From NCBI GenBank assembly GCA_002633005.1, contig NMRA01000009.1, positions 1,025,661 to 1,089,660 of the forward strand: a stretch of 64,000 nucleotides of DNA, read 5' to 3'. This DNA comes from Phoronis australis (Eukaryota; Phoronida; Phoronidae). Below the pieces are notes generated by a model. The model was not told the origin of the DNA, did no database searches, and saw nothing but the letters and a program-made list of their open reading frames with translations. The position numbers and the translations under genes were made by a program. This document shows positions 26,601 through 38,600 of this stretch, one piece after another (within the stretch, counting starts at the first letter, position 1; every line of letters starts with the position of its first letter).

Positions 26601-29600
26601 CACGAGNNNNNNNNNNNNNNNNNNNNNNNNNNNNNNNNNNNNNNNNNNNNNNNNNNNNNNNNNNNNNNNNNNNNNNNNNNNNNNNNNNNNNNNNNNNNNN
26701 NNNNNNNNNNNNNNNNNNNNNNNNNNNNNNNNNNNNNNNNNNNNNNNNNNNNNNNNNNNNNNNNNNNNNNNNNNNNNNAATCTCTGAATTAACCTTTTAA
26801 TATGTATCAGTTTGTCAAAATGTATACCTGAAAACAACGTCAACATGCCCATTGACTGTTGTCTGTTGACTGTTGACATTGTTTAGACTGGGCATTGCAT
26901 TTGATCATGCAAATGATTTGATGTAGTCGCAGTATCCGGTTTTAGCAAACAGGTAGGAGACTATGATAAGTCTGATGTTCAAAGCTCGAAGTCATATATA
27001 TATTCACGCTCATTTGAAAATTCCATATGTGAAGCGACTGCTTAGTCCCTGTATAAAATTATTTACCTCGTGCTCCAATGCCAGTGACCTTATGCCGAGA
27101 GGCGGCAGCACAGACTAGTGGGGACTACCAATGAGATAGCCCTCCCGTTCTCTAAAACCATCGCCAGTGTGATGTCTCTGTCTAAAACTCTGTTAGGAAA
27201 TGCTTTTAAAATGGAGGGCTATGATTTTATGATTTTCATGAATTATTAACGTTAAAGTTGCATATAATGAAAACAAACGGATATGATATTTTAGAAAACA
27301 GTGTTTTTGATATGTACTGTTACTGAGTTAGTAAAATCTAGTTTTCTAGATGTTTGCTAATGATTTGCACTGACTTCGATAAAATAGGCCCACATAACCT
27401 TTTAAAACATTAAAGATGCTTTGTCTCATTAAATTGTGAATATGTAAATGAAGTACTAGTTTACAAACTAGTCAGTGTGCCAGAAACCATCCGAGAACCA
27501 GTTACCATTACCGCCCAATCTCGCGAAAGTCTCCTTTTGCGAAACTATTTTTATGTAAATAACTATGGTAATTTGTCATTGTTACTCTAATGAAACAAGG
27601 CACAGTTTTTTATTTGTTCACTTCACTATCAAATAACGGTTGCATAATATTTGGAATTACTCATATGTTCACACTTTGTTTTTAGTTACAGTTGTGCAGA
27701 ATTGTTTTCGTAAAAATTGCAATTTATTTACAAATTGTTTCTTCTCCTGATTATACTTGTTCACGCAGTTCTTCAGGAAGTCACTAGGTGGCGTTTGCTA
27801 CAAATTTGAATACGGTTCAATGAGACATAGCATTTTTAAGCCCCGGTTGTGACCTGAAGTTAAATGAGCTTGGTATGAAAAAGTAAAAGTAGTTCAGCCC
27901 AAGCGCGGATATTGAGAGGACAAAGTGTGGCCTATAGTGATATGAGTGTCCAATACTCAAGGTTGTGGATTCAAGTGCCACTGCTGCGGGCACACTGCTA
28001 GGCCCTTGAGTCAGTTCTCTAGTTTCTCAGCTTGCCTCTATCAGCATGTCAATAAAGCATAAAAGTGGCTCCTTGTCAGCAGTGCAATGGGCCCACTTGT
28101 GAGCGGCCTGTGCATGTCTGATATGTGTACTAGACCCTGCAATTATTTGTTCATGATCGACATATGTCCCGAATAATAGATAAACGATACGTGCGTCGCA
28201 AGCTCGTTTCCAGAGATGAAAAGGAGACCGAGGTAGGCGATATAAGGTCATTTGTTATACCATTACAATACATAATGAAAACAGGTAGATAACATAAAAA
28301 TGGTAATTTTATAAGGCCGGAGACCACTACTTGCCAAATGAGTTAGGAACAAGGCAGGTTAGTTTTACACTGGTAACTTAATTGCCTAAATATAAATCAA
28401 AAACTTGTTTTTGACAAAAAGCAAGTGACGCTTTAAATTGCATGTTGATCATAAACTGATGAACAGCTGGGGCCTAATTTACAAAAAAGTGAAGATATGC
28501 AACCAGAAAAATTATATAGCTGGGTCTTTATTTTTTCAAAATCGCTGAACTAATAAAAATGATCTCAAACAACTTTAAATGGTGTCCAAAAGACTTTGAC
28601 ATGCTGACTGCTGACTACTTTGCCAATTCACATGGTCAGGTTCACTAGAAATATGTCTGTATTTTCACTGAGAAGACTTGGGGTAAGAGATTGTCCAAAA
28701 GAGCGTTTGTGTAATACAACCCCAGAAAAAGGTGTTTCTTGAACTGCAAAACTACAAAACAGTAACTTTTTCATGGGAGCTTGATCCTACAAATGGAAAC
28801 TCTATTTTTCATGCCTACTCTCTAAATGGGTGTGTATCCTAAAGTTCTAGCTACGTCACTCCATCTAAATATTGTCATGTGTCAATTAAGTACTTTCGGG
28901 CCACAATATAGTCAAGTACCCCCTCTGGCCATAATATAAGTAGTCAAGAAACCCCCGGGCTACAATGTAGTCAAGCATCCCCAAGGCCACAATATAGTCA
29001 AGTACCCCCTGGGCCACAACATAATCAAGTACTGTCGTCGGGCCACAATGTATAGTCAAGTAACGCCCCACCACAGTACAGTCAAGTACCTCCCGGGCCT
29101 CAATGATCTTGACATATTTCAGTTTTAACTTTTTAAATATTGAGTTGGGTGTTGTCATTAGTGCCTTGAACTGAGTTCTTGTCATTTGCTGTGTGCCACA
29201 AGACAGAAGTCTGTTAGTCAAAATGATTGTTTCAGTTATGGTGCGAATCTCGCCTCATTACCAGATGCAGAGGCGACTGAGTATGCTGGCAGTTTGGCAT
29301 ATAATGGCAACAGTATCTCAAGGTTCTGGACTGGTGAGATCAACCTCTTCATTTACCTTGTTAACAAGGATATAGTTTATAACTGTTGCCAAGTCTCGGT
29401 TGGCTTGTTACATCAGTGCAAGTTCTACTACATTGCCAAACCATCAGATTACAGGTCAGATACCACACAGAAGGTATAAATTCAGAGCTAGTGTGTGTAT
29501 TGCGTAGATGAAGAAATTTTGAGTACGGTAAAATGTCAAGAATTTATGACATAGTGTGGAAGACAAGTGATTTTTTCATGTCATAAAAGACAGGCAACAC

Positions 29601-32600
29601 CAAGACAGGTAACACCAAGACAGGTAACACCAAGACAGGTAACACCAAGACAGGTAACACCAAGACAGGTAACACCAAGACAGGTAACACCAAGACAGGT
29701 AACACCAGGACAGTGCTCTACCGTGTTCACGTTCTGTACCGTAACTACCACCTGACAATATTTTGAAAAATTGTGAGCATTCATGACAATGTTAGAAATG
29801 AGATTGAAAAAATGAAAATTTTGTCCCATATTAGTGAGATTTAATCATATTATATTACATTATATATTGGTTAAAGGGCTTAAAGACTTAGGTGTATGAT
29901 GATGTGGCCATATGGATTTAGGTGTATAGCTGATATTTTTATTGTGTAGGTCTTAACAGATTTAGGTGTATAGCTGATATTTTTATTGTGTAGGTCTTAA
30001 CAGAAAAGACGTGACAAATAGCTCGTCGACGGAGGCAGCATGGGCAGACCAGACTAAAGTGGAAGATGTCGATGCTGTGGCTGTATGGGCCCCGGACCAG
30101 CCAAACTATGAAACATACAAATGTGTTATGGCTCAGAGACTCAGGGAGAACCAATGGTCTCTGAACTACCAGTTTAGAATGAGTTTTCACCCATGCAAGG
30201 ACATGCTTCCGTTTGTCTGTATGAGGTCTTCATGTCAGAAAGGTACTCAGAAAGCTGCACACAACTCTGCTCAATTTGTTGGTTTTAAACAAAATGTATG
30301 ACATGAAATATATTCTACTGGATAGATGTTCTTGAAAAGCATATTGTGCCCAGAAGAATCACAGGTAAAAATTTCTTTATAGGTCATGCACTGTTGCACT
30401 TTTATTTACAAATGATTAAAACTTTATTCGTACTTATAACTGTATTACAAAAATACAAATTGTTTTATAATGTTTTTTTAATGTCCATGGTTTTATAAAA
30501 ATGCCGGCCACGAAAAGTAATGCTGAAAGCAATGAAATCAATTGGTGAGTATTTTTTGTTTCTGTCATGATGTTGGGACTATAAAAATTTTACTTTAAAA
30601 TTTCTGTTGCAGGTGAATTTCACTGTGCTAACACTCAACAATGTTTGTCTCTGAAGCTGGCCTGTAATGGAATCCTTGAGTGTACAGATGGGTCGGATGA
30701 ACTTAACTGCCGTGAGTTTTCTTTTTGGTTAGTTTTGATGTACATGTGTGACGTACATGTGTGATGTAAAATATAAAGAAGCCAGTAAGTGGATACACTG
30801 TAATGCTTTGTGCTATTCCATTTTCACCTAAGTTATATGTATATATATATGTTTGCAGGAAATTGCAATAGAAACCCAATCTTTCAAGATTTGCTCTCTC
30901 TCAAAAGTGTCTGTCACAGTACCTTTGAGAAATATTTTGTTTTTGTTACAGTTTTAAGGTTGGTTTTTGTCTTGTTATATTTCATGCAAAGCTACATTGC
31001 ATGTACAAAAATTTGCAATTTCAAAACGTAGATAGGCTGCATTTGAGGTGGCTTAGCACAGCCAAAACAATGATCCACCTAGCATGTGCTGTTTGTGCAA
31101 TTCCCCAATTTTACTGTTGGTAGACTGTAAAAAGGTCTTATTGTCACTCCCCGCAGTATCACACCACCCTATCCTGCAGTATTTACCCACAATGGTTTGC
31201 ATTCGTGAGACTTACTAGCTGTTACTCAGTACTTCCTTGTTATTTACTTTCTGCATTATGATAAAGTTTGCCTTCTGTCATTGTGATGCCAATAAAATTT
31301 GCCTTCTGTCATTGTGATGCCAATAAAATTTGCCTTTTGTCATTGTGATGCCAATAAAGTTTGCCTTCTGNGTGATGCTAATAAAGTTTGCCTTCTGTCA
31401 TTCTGATGCCAATAAAGTTTGCCTTTTGTCATTCTGATGCCAATAAAGTTTGCCTTCTGTCATTCTGATTCCAATAAAGTTTTGCTGTTGCATAGTGTGT
31501 GGCAATGACAACAAAAATCATAAATCATTCTAATTGTCTTGTCCGACTCTGTTCAGAAGTGTGTTAGTAGCTCCACCTTGTGAAAGCTACCGTCAGTCAT
31601 ATAATAGGCTGTTCTGAAAGAAGAGGGTTGAATCTAACGTGTACAAAAATAATTTGGTCACATGTCAGTTAAATATGCCACTTTTACACCTTGTACAATG
31701 TATGGTGTATGACTATGTATTGTGTATGACTATGTATGGTGTATGACTACAACTGCTCCTTGTACAATGTATGGTGTATGACTACAACTGCTCCTTGTAC
31801 AATGTGTGGTGTACGACTACAACTGCTCCTTGTACAATGTGTGGTGTATGACTACAACTGCTCCTTGTACAATGTGTGGTGTATGACTACAACNGAGTGT
31901 ACAGATGGGTCGGATGAACTTAACTGCCGTGAGTTTTCTTTTTGGTTAGTTTTGATGTACATGTGTGATGTAAAATATAAAGAAGCCAGTAAGTGGACAC
32001 TCTGTAATGCTTTGTGCTATTCCATTTTCAGCAAAGTTATATGTATCTTATGTTTGCAGGAAATTGCAATAGAAACCCAATCTTTCAAGATTTGCTCTCT
32101 CTCAAAAGTGTCTGTCACAGTACCTTTGAGAAATATTTTGTTTTGTTACAGTTTTAAGGTTGGTTTTTGTCTTGTTATATTTCATGCAAAGCTACATTGC
32201 ATGTACAAAAATCTGCAATTTCAAAACATAGATAGGCTGCATTTGAGGTAGCTTAGCACAGCCAAAACAATGATCCACCTAGCATGTGCTGTTTGTACAA
32301 TTCCCCAAATTTACTGTTGGTAGACTGTAAACAAGTCTTATAGTCACTCCCCGCAGTATCACACCACCCTTTCCTGCAGTATTTACCCACAATGTTTTGC
32401 ATTCGTGAGACTTACTAGCTGTTACTCAGTACTTCCTTGTTATTTACTTTCTGCATTATGATAAAGTTTGCCTTCTGTCATTGTGATGCCAATAAAATTT
32501 GCCTTCTGTCATTGTGATACCAATAAAGTTTGCTTTCTGTCATTCTGATGCCAATAAAGTTTGCCTTCTGTCATTCTGATGCCAATAAAGTTTGCCTTCT

Positions 32601-35600
32601 GTCATTGTGATGCCAATAAAGTTTGCCTTCTGTCATTCTGATGCCAATAAAGTTTGCCTTCTGACATTCTGATGCAATAAAGTTTGCCTTTCTGTCATTC
32701 TGATGCCAATAAAGTTTGCCTTTTGTCATTCTGATGCCAATAAAGTTTGCCTTCTGTCATTCTGATGCCAGTAAAATTTTGCTGTTGCATAGTGTGTGGC
32801 AATGACAACAAAAATCCTAAATCATTCTAATTCTCTTGTCCGACTCTGTTCAGAAGTGTGTTAGTAGCTCCACCTTGTGAAAGCTACCGTCAGTCATATA
32901 ATAGGCTGTTCGGAAAGAAGAGGGTTGAATCTGATGTGTACAAAAATAATTTGGTCACATGTCATTTAAATATGCCACTTTTATACCTTACACAATGTAT
33001 GGTGTATGACAACAACTGCTTGACAATAAGAAAGCAGTCTGTGCTCAATTATCTTCACTCAGTTAGACTTGAACTATAACGCCCTCTTATACTAACATCA
33101 ACACATTCGAGTTTTGGGGAGTTGTGTTCAGTATGAATGATTAACTTAGGTGCTGGTTTGAAGTTCACAGCGCCAGTTAACTTCAAAGTATGGATTTAAC
33201 AGGGGAGCATAGATACTGCAGTGCGGTATGAACGGTCAACTCTGTTTACTTTGATGTCGATAGCTATCGAAGCTGGTATGAACAACTCAATTAACTTCGC
33301 TATTTACATCGCCGCTGCGCTCATACCGGAATTAAGTTACAATGAAAGGGCCTTTAAGCAACACAAAAGATATGGAAATGAGCTGTCTGTAACTGCTGGA
33401 TAATGAGTTGATCCAAATGGGTATTCATATCATTAATGATCACATGCTACAATTAGTGTGATATTAGAGAGTGACAATACACAACTTGAATCATTTCCTC
33501 TGACAATACTGACGTACCATTCTGTCTCAGTGTAATCGTCACACTATTTGTGAACCCAGTTTGTGCACAATTCATACAATATCACTTTTTATTTTAACTT
33601 CTCGGAGACGTCAAGTCTTCCCTGACTGGCTCCCTTTGCACCTTACCTGGTCATAACATGGTTCTCTCCATAACGCATTCACACACACATGCACTCATTT
33701 ACATCTACAAACTTTCAGTGGAAACTTGTTAAATGTCTTGGGAGCCTGAAATGAATTGGTTAAAATGTAGTGTGGCAGAATGGGAGCATTTAGTCATAGG
33801 TAGCTACAGTTTTTGTTATGTTGTAATGAGATCAAGTGGTCATGCGGGTTACTGTAATGGGGCATAAGTATACATACAGTGTACTGTAATGGGGACATAA
33901 GTATACATACAGTGAACTGTAATGGGGACATAAGTATACATACAGTGAACTGTAATGGTGACATAAGTATACATACAGTGAACTGTAATGGGGACATAAG
34001 TATACATACAGTGAACTGTAATGGTGACATAAGTATACATACAGTGAACTGTAATGGGGACATAAGTATACATACAGTGAACTGTAATGGTGACATAAGT
34101 ATACATACAGTGTACTGTAATGGGGACATAAGTATACATACAGTGAACTGTAATGGTGACATAAGTATATATACAGTGTACTGTAATGGGGACATAAGTA
34201 TACATACAGTGAACTGTAATGGGGACATAAGTATACATACAGTGAACTGTACTGGTGACATAAGTATACATACAGTGTATTGTAATTGGCATAAGTATAC
34301 ATACAGTGTACTGTAATGGTGACATAAGTATACATACAGTGTACTGTAATGGGGGCATAACACTAAAGTATGCTCACACTTAAGAGGATAGTGTTGTGGG
34401 TACAGTTCTGCCTTAGTTTGTTTTTTGTTTGGTAATTTTTATTTTGATTTCATTGTTAAACGAATTTAATCTTTTGCCCAAATTTTGTTGTCTTATTTCA
34501 GCATCACAGTGCAATCACTATTTCAACCAGTCGACAGGTATCATCACATCAAACAACTACCCCTCCGACTACAAAAACAGTACACGATGTGTGTACACCA
34601 TTGAGGGTCCTCCTGGTTCTAAGGTCTCGCTCAAGGTAATCTTATTCTTAGACTGTTTTTCATCTCACTTGTCTTTTAGGATAAACATTAAATTTGTGAA
34701 TTACGATTTGGTTGTGCTTATACCTCAAAGTCATTTGTATGACATTTCAGTTCATGGACTTTGTGACTGAGAAGGATTTGGATGTTGTCGAGATTCTGAT
34801 TGGGGCCAAAACTGAGCACAACAGTGTTGTACTGAAGACACTATCTGGCAATGATGTCGTTATGGCCAATGATGACTTTCAACCAATCTTGAGTTACAAT
34901 AACTTCATGATCATCAAGTTCTCTAGTGATAAGACGAATGAGTTCAAGGGATTTAAGGCAGAGTTCAAAACAGGTCAGTCTTAGGAAGTTGTGCTGTAAA
35001 GTAATATAACATCATGACCATGCAAAATATTGATTGTCTCATGCTACAATGCAGTGTTTTCACATACCTAGGTTTTTCTTGGTATGATTTGGAAATTGAC
35101 AGTAATTTGTTAGACAAGCATGTAAGTTGCCTCATTTGTGCAATTGTTTAAATAACGTAGTGCTCATGTAGTTTCACTCTGTTCTGCAAATGCACTCGAT
35201 ACAAGACCCATTTTCATCAATATATAAAGTAATAGATTGTCAACCCGACCACTTCGCTCTGAAAAACTATAGGCATCTAATTGTTTCTGACCAAGGTTGT
35301 AAGCAATGTTGCTGTTTACTGGTTGGAGTATAGAGTAGCTCCATACCCTAACACTAGCAGGGACCTGCTGGTTCCTGGTGTTTGCATGTTGAAACTTAAG
35401 ATAAAATACTGGCATTGTTACTTCTGAATTGAAATTTCTCCAAGTTTGTTGCTTTGTCGTAAAATTTGTTTGTTTTTGTTGTTTGTGTTTCTTTGTTTGC
35501 TTGCTACAGGTTCCATTTCTTATCCAGTATGGGTGGAATTTACATAAAGCGTGTATCATGAATGGATTGAAGCTTATAGCGTTTTTGGTTGTAGTTTAGG

Positions 35601-38600
35601 CACTGTGGTGGCTATTTTACACTTTTTTGGTTTGCGGAGCCATATCTCTGCTGTCCCTGGAGGGTCTTTTCTTATTTTTTTCTTCAGATAGATCATTTCA
35701 TAGGTTATCGGAATTGTGCCATTTGTCTTTCTCTAAGACTTATCATTCTTGAGTTATCCAATATTTTTAATGACTGATCTCCAATTAATTGAGTTTTTGT
35801 GTAATATATTCAGTGTCCTTTGATGGATTTGTCTGAAATTTTGAATGTGGATAGACCTTTTCAAGCGCCATCAGCATTGTGAAACCCTGTTTCTCACTTC
35901 GTCTTACTGTTCTCGAGATATGAAAGATTTACTGCTTAGGTGACTGCTCTTTTATTGACTTTTTAGCTGCACTTTGTTGGCCTATCATCTTCGTGCTGTG
36001 ATTGCATTTTTCATTTGATTAACAGGAACTTTATACACAACATTTATCTAGTCAATTGCTCGGTGACTTTTGTTTTTTGGGCAAAGTCAAATGCAAGGTG
36101 GCGCTGTATCTGCTCTTTTGTGAATTGCGTTTGTGGAGCCCTAGCTTAGTAATCTTTTGACTGAACCTTTTCAAGTTAGAATTGTTAATAGATCTCCTCA
36201 CGGTCATCTACAATGTGTGATTGGTTTCTCGCAACAACCTACTGTTCTCGAGTTATTCGAGTTTTTCTGATTTCATGATTGTCTCTTTTTGACTGATTGC
36301 TCTGTGCTCTTTTAATGGTTTAGCTTTTACTGTGCATTGGTGTAATAGGCGGTATGGTGTCGTGCTTGTTGATGTTCTTGGTTTTGTCTTCGACATCACT
36401 CATAAATTTTTATTCGATTTCACCAAGTGTCACTCCTCTCAGCGTTTTCATTTCATTTTTTATGAAGAGGTACATTGTTCTGAAATAGAAAAATCATGTT
36501 TTGTTTTTTTGTAGATTTTGAATGCAACATGGTGGCAGTCAGTGATAAAATACTGGAGAAAACTGTCCTCATGGACCATACCAATACATCCTACATGGAG
36601 TGTGCACTTATGTGCAGAAATAATAGTCAATGCAATGCTGTGATGTTTGAACCTAGCCGCGACAATCAAGGGTCATGTGAATTGTTTAAAAAACTTGCAC
36701 CGCTCACAGAGAAAAAGGGAAGCACTACTTTTGTCAAGTCTTGTCCGGGAAAGGCTGGAGTGTCAGGTATTAATGGTTTGTGCAAAGTATCGCAAAGAGA
36801 ATATGAACACCCATGGTGACTTGAACCGTATGTGCTGCGCGTTTCATTTATTTTTACTATTCATGACTATCACACAAAGGAATGAAGTCACTGAAAGCTA
36901 CTGTTTTCACTGGGCTGTTAGACAAGTGCTATTACTTGGCCTTGGGTGTAATATACAATATAGTGTTTCTTGAAAAAAACATGACGTATTTGAACACATT
37001 CAGGCATTTTACATTAAAGTCCCTTTGAGGGCAGTTAAGTAGTCATTGATTCTAAGAACTGAGAATGCAATCAACTGGTTATTTGTGGTCAATGGACATT
37101 GAGATTAATTATAAAAATGAGTAAGAGATCAGTTGATGTTGAGAATAGAATTGAAATGTTGATATGATCAGTCAACATTGAGATATTGATGTAGCAAGGC
37201 AACATTGAGGATAGAGTCAACATGTTGATGCTTCATTTCAATTCAGCACTGATGATCTGAAATCATTTTGTTTAACCATATTCAGAAAAACCTTCACTGG
37301 ATCCTTTCGTGGAGCTGACTGCTGGGACCACAGAGAAGTCATTCATGAGTCCGTTATTTCCCATCGGTGTTCCAAACACTATCATGAGTTGGCTCATTAA
37401 GGGTATACCTACACAGGTTGTCACAATCAATGTAAGTATACCTACTCGGGTCACAATCAATGTAAGTATATCTGCACAGGTTGTCACAATCAATGTAAGT
37501 ATACCTACTCGGGTCACAATCAATGTAAGTATATCTGCACAGGTTGTCACAATCAATGTAAGTATATCTGCACAGGTTATCACAATCAATGTAAGTTTGT
37601 CCAGTGCACTATTTGTATTGTAGATTATGTATGATTAATAAATTTGTACAATGTTATTCAGTCAAGTTTTTGTATTGCAGATATGTTTATTGTTAAAAAG
37701 CATTTGATATGTTAGCAACAGTTGTTGATATGATTCCAGTTTGTATATTTGGATCTGGGAGATAAAGACACAATTACTATTCACAATGGTGACAATGCCA
37801 AGTCTGATCTACTGGCTACACTGGATAAAAACAGTGAACCAACAACAGTCATATCAGCAGCAAAGGATGTTTACATATATCTGGACATGGCGAAGGAAAA
37901 GTATGGCGGAGGATTTCATGCTACTTACAAAGTTGGTAAGTTAATGATCAATCAAAATGCCACCATGAGATTCTACTTGCTTGCTGGCCCTAGTACTTAC
38001 TTCTTACTTCACTGATAATTTTTTTATGTTTTGTTTAGTTAGTGAGAATGTTCTAAGATGCACTCATGTCTGTTCATTGTATTCACCAGGCTGTAACCAA
38101 GAGTTGGACGATGTCTTGTCTGGAGAAATCAAGTCGCCTGGATATCCAGACATTAACTATCCAAACTTTGTGTTTTGTACTACAAAAATTGCGACCAAGG
38201 ATGACCAGAACTTCACAATTCGATGTGATGATTTCTTGTTAGCTGATGAGTTTGATCTACTTGCAGTAAGTTTTCTGACCATTTTTTACTTTGTCGTTAA
38301 ACTATTAATAATTAATCTAGTTGCTTTCACTAAAGGCTGATTTTATTAGCAATTTTTGTCTTTGTTTTAGTTGATTTAGAAATGCATGAGATGCTGAGTA
38401 ACAGTCTGTGATTTGAAGAGAATTTTGGGCTATAACTTGTAAGTTTGCAGACTTATGAGGTTCACTTGATGAATTGTGTGACAGTTGACTCAGTTGTGTT
38501 TATTGCCACAGTAATCTTTTCTAGGCATGCAGTTTTTAAAGGTCAGTTTGATTATGTCATCAAACAGGTCTAAAGAATTAAACAAGTTGTTTGGAAGTGG

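Larger units (their letters stand above)
30678..33020. repeat. ~1.2-kb direct duplication containing the 3' half of the LDLa exon
   Basis: The sequence from 30678 (in the LDLa exon) to about 31893 is repeated nearly identically from 31895 to about 33020. It includes the last 34 coding bases, the donor, the 31-bp minisatellite and a distinctive block near 31550/32845. The copies differ by scattered substitutions, small indels and minisatellite copy number. The second copy begins directly after a single N at 31894 and lacks the first half of the exon, so it is either a truncated tandem duplication or two alleles joined by the assembler. Confidence 0.9.

Noticed and set aside
29186-29479. 97-codon frame as a single exon
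   Set aside because: Only 29236-29333 is lectin-like; the frame extends past a clear GTGAGA donor into intron 4.
29567-29829. Open frames with five-residue repeats
   Set aside because: Artefact of the 15-bp minisatellite in intron 4.
31736-32251. 171-codon frame running from a minisatellite through an N into the LDLa fragment
   Set aside because: It depends on reading through the single N and the minisatellite; the real LDLa exon is 30613-30711.
33794-34363. Long open frames (up to 189 codons) on both strands with eleven-residue repeats
   Set aside because: They are produced by the 33-bp minisatellite in intron 6; four frames are open at once and there is no start context or flanking coding sequence.
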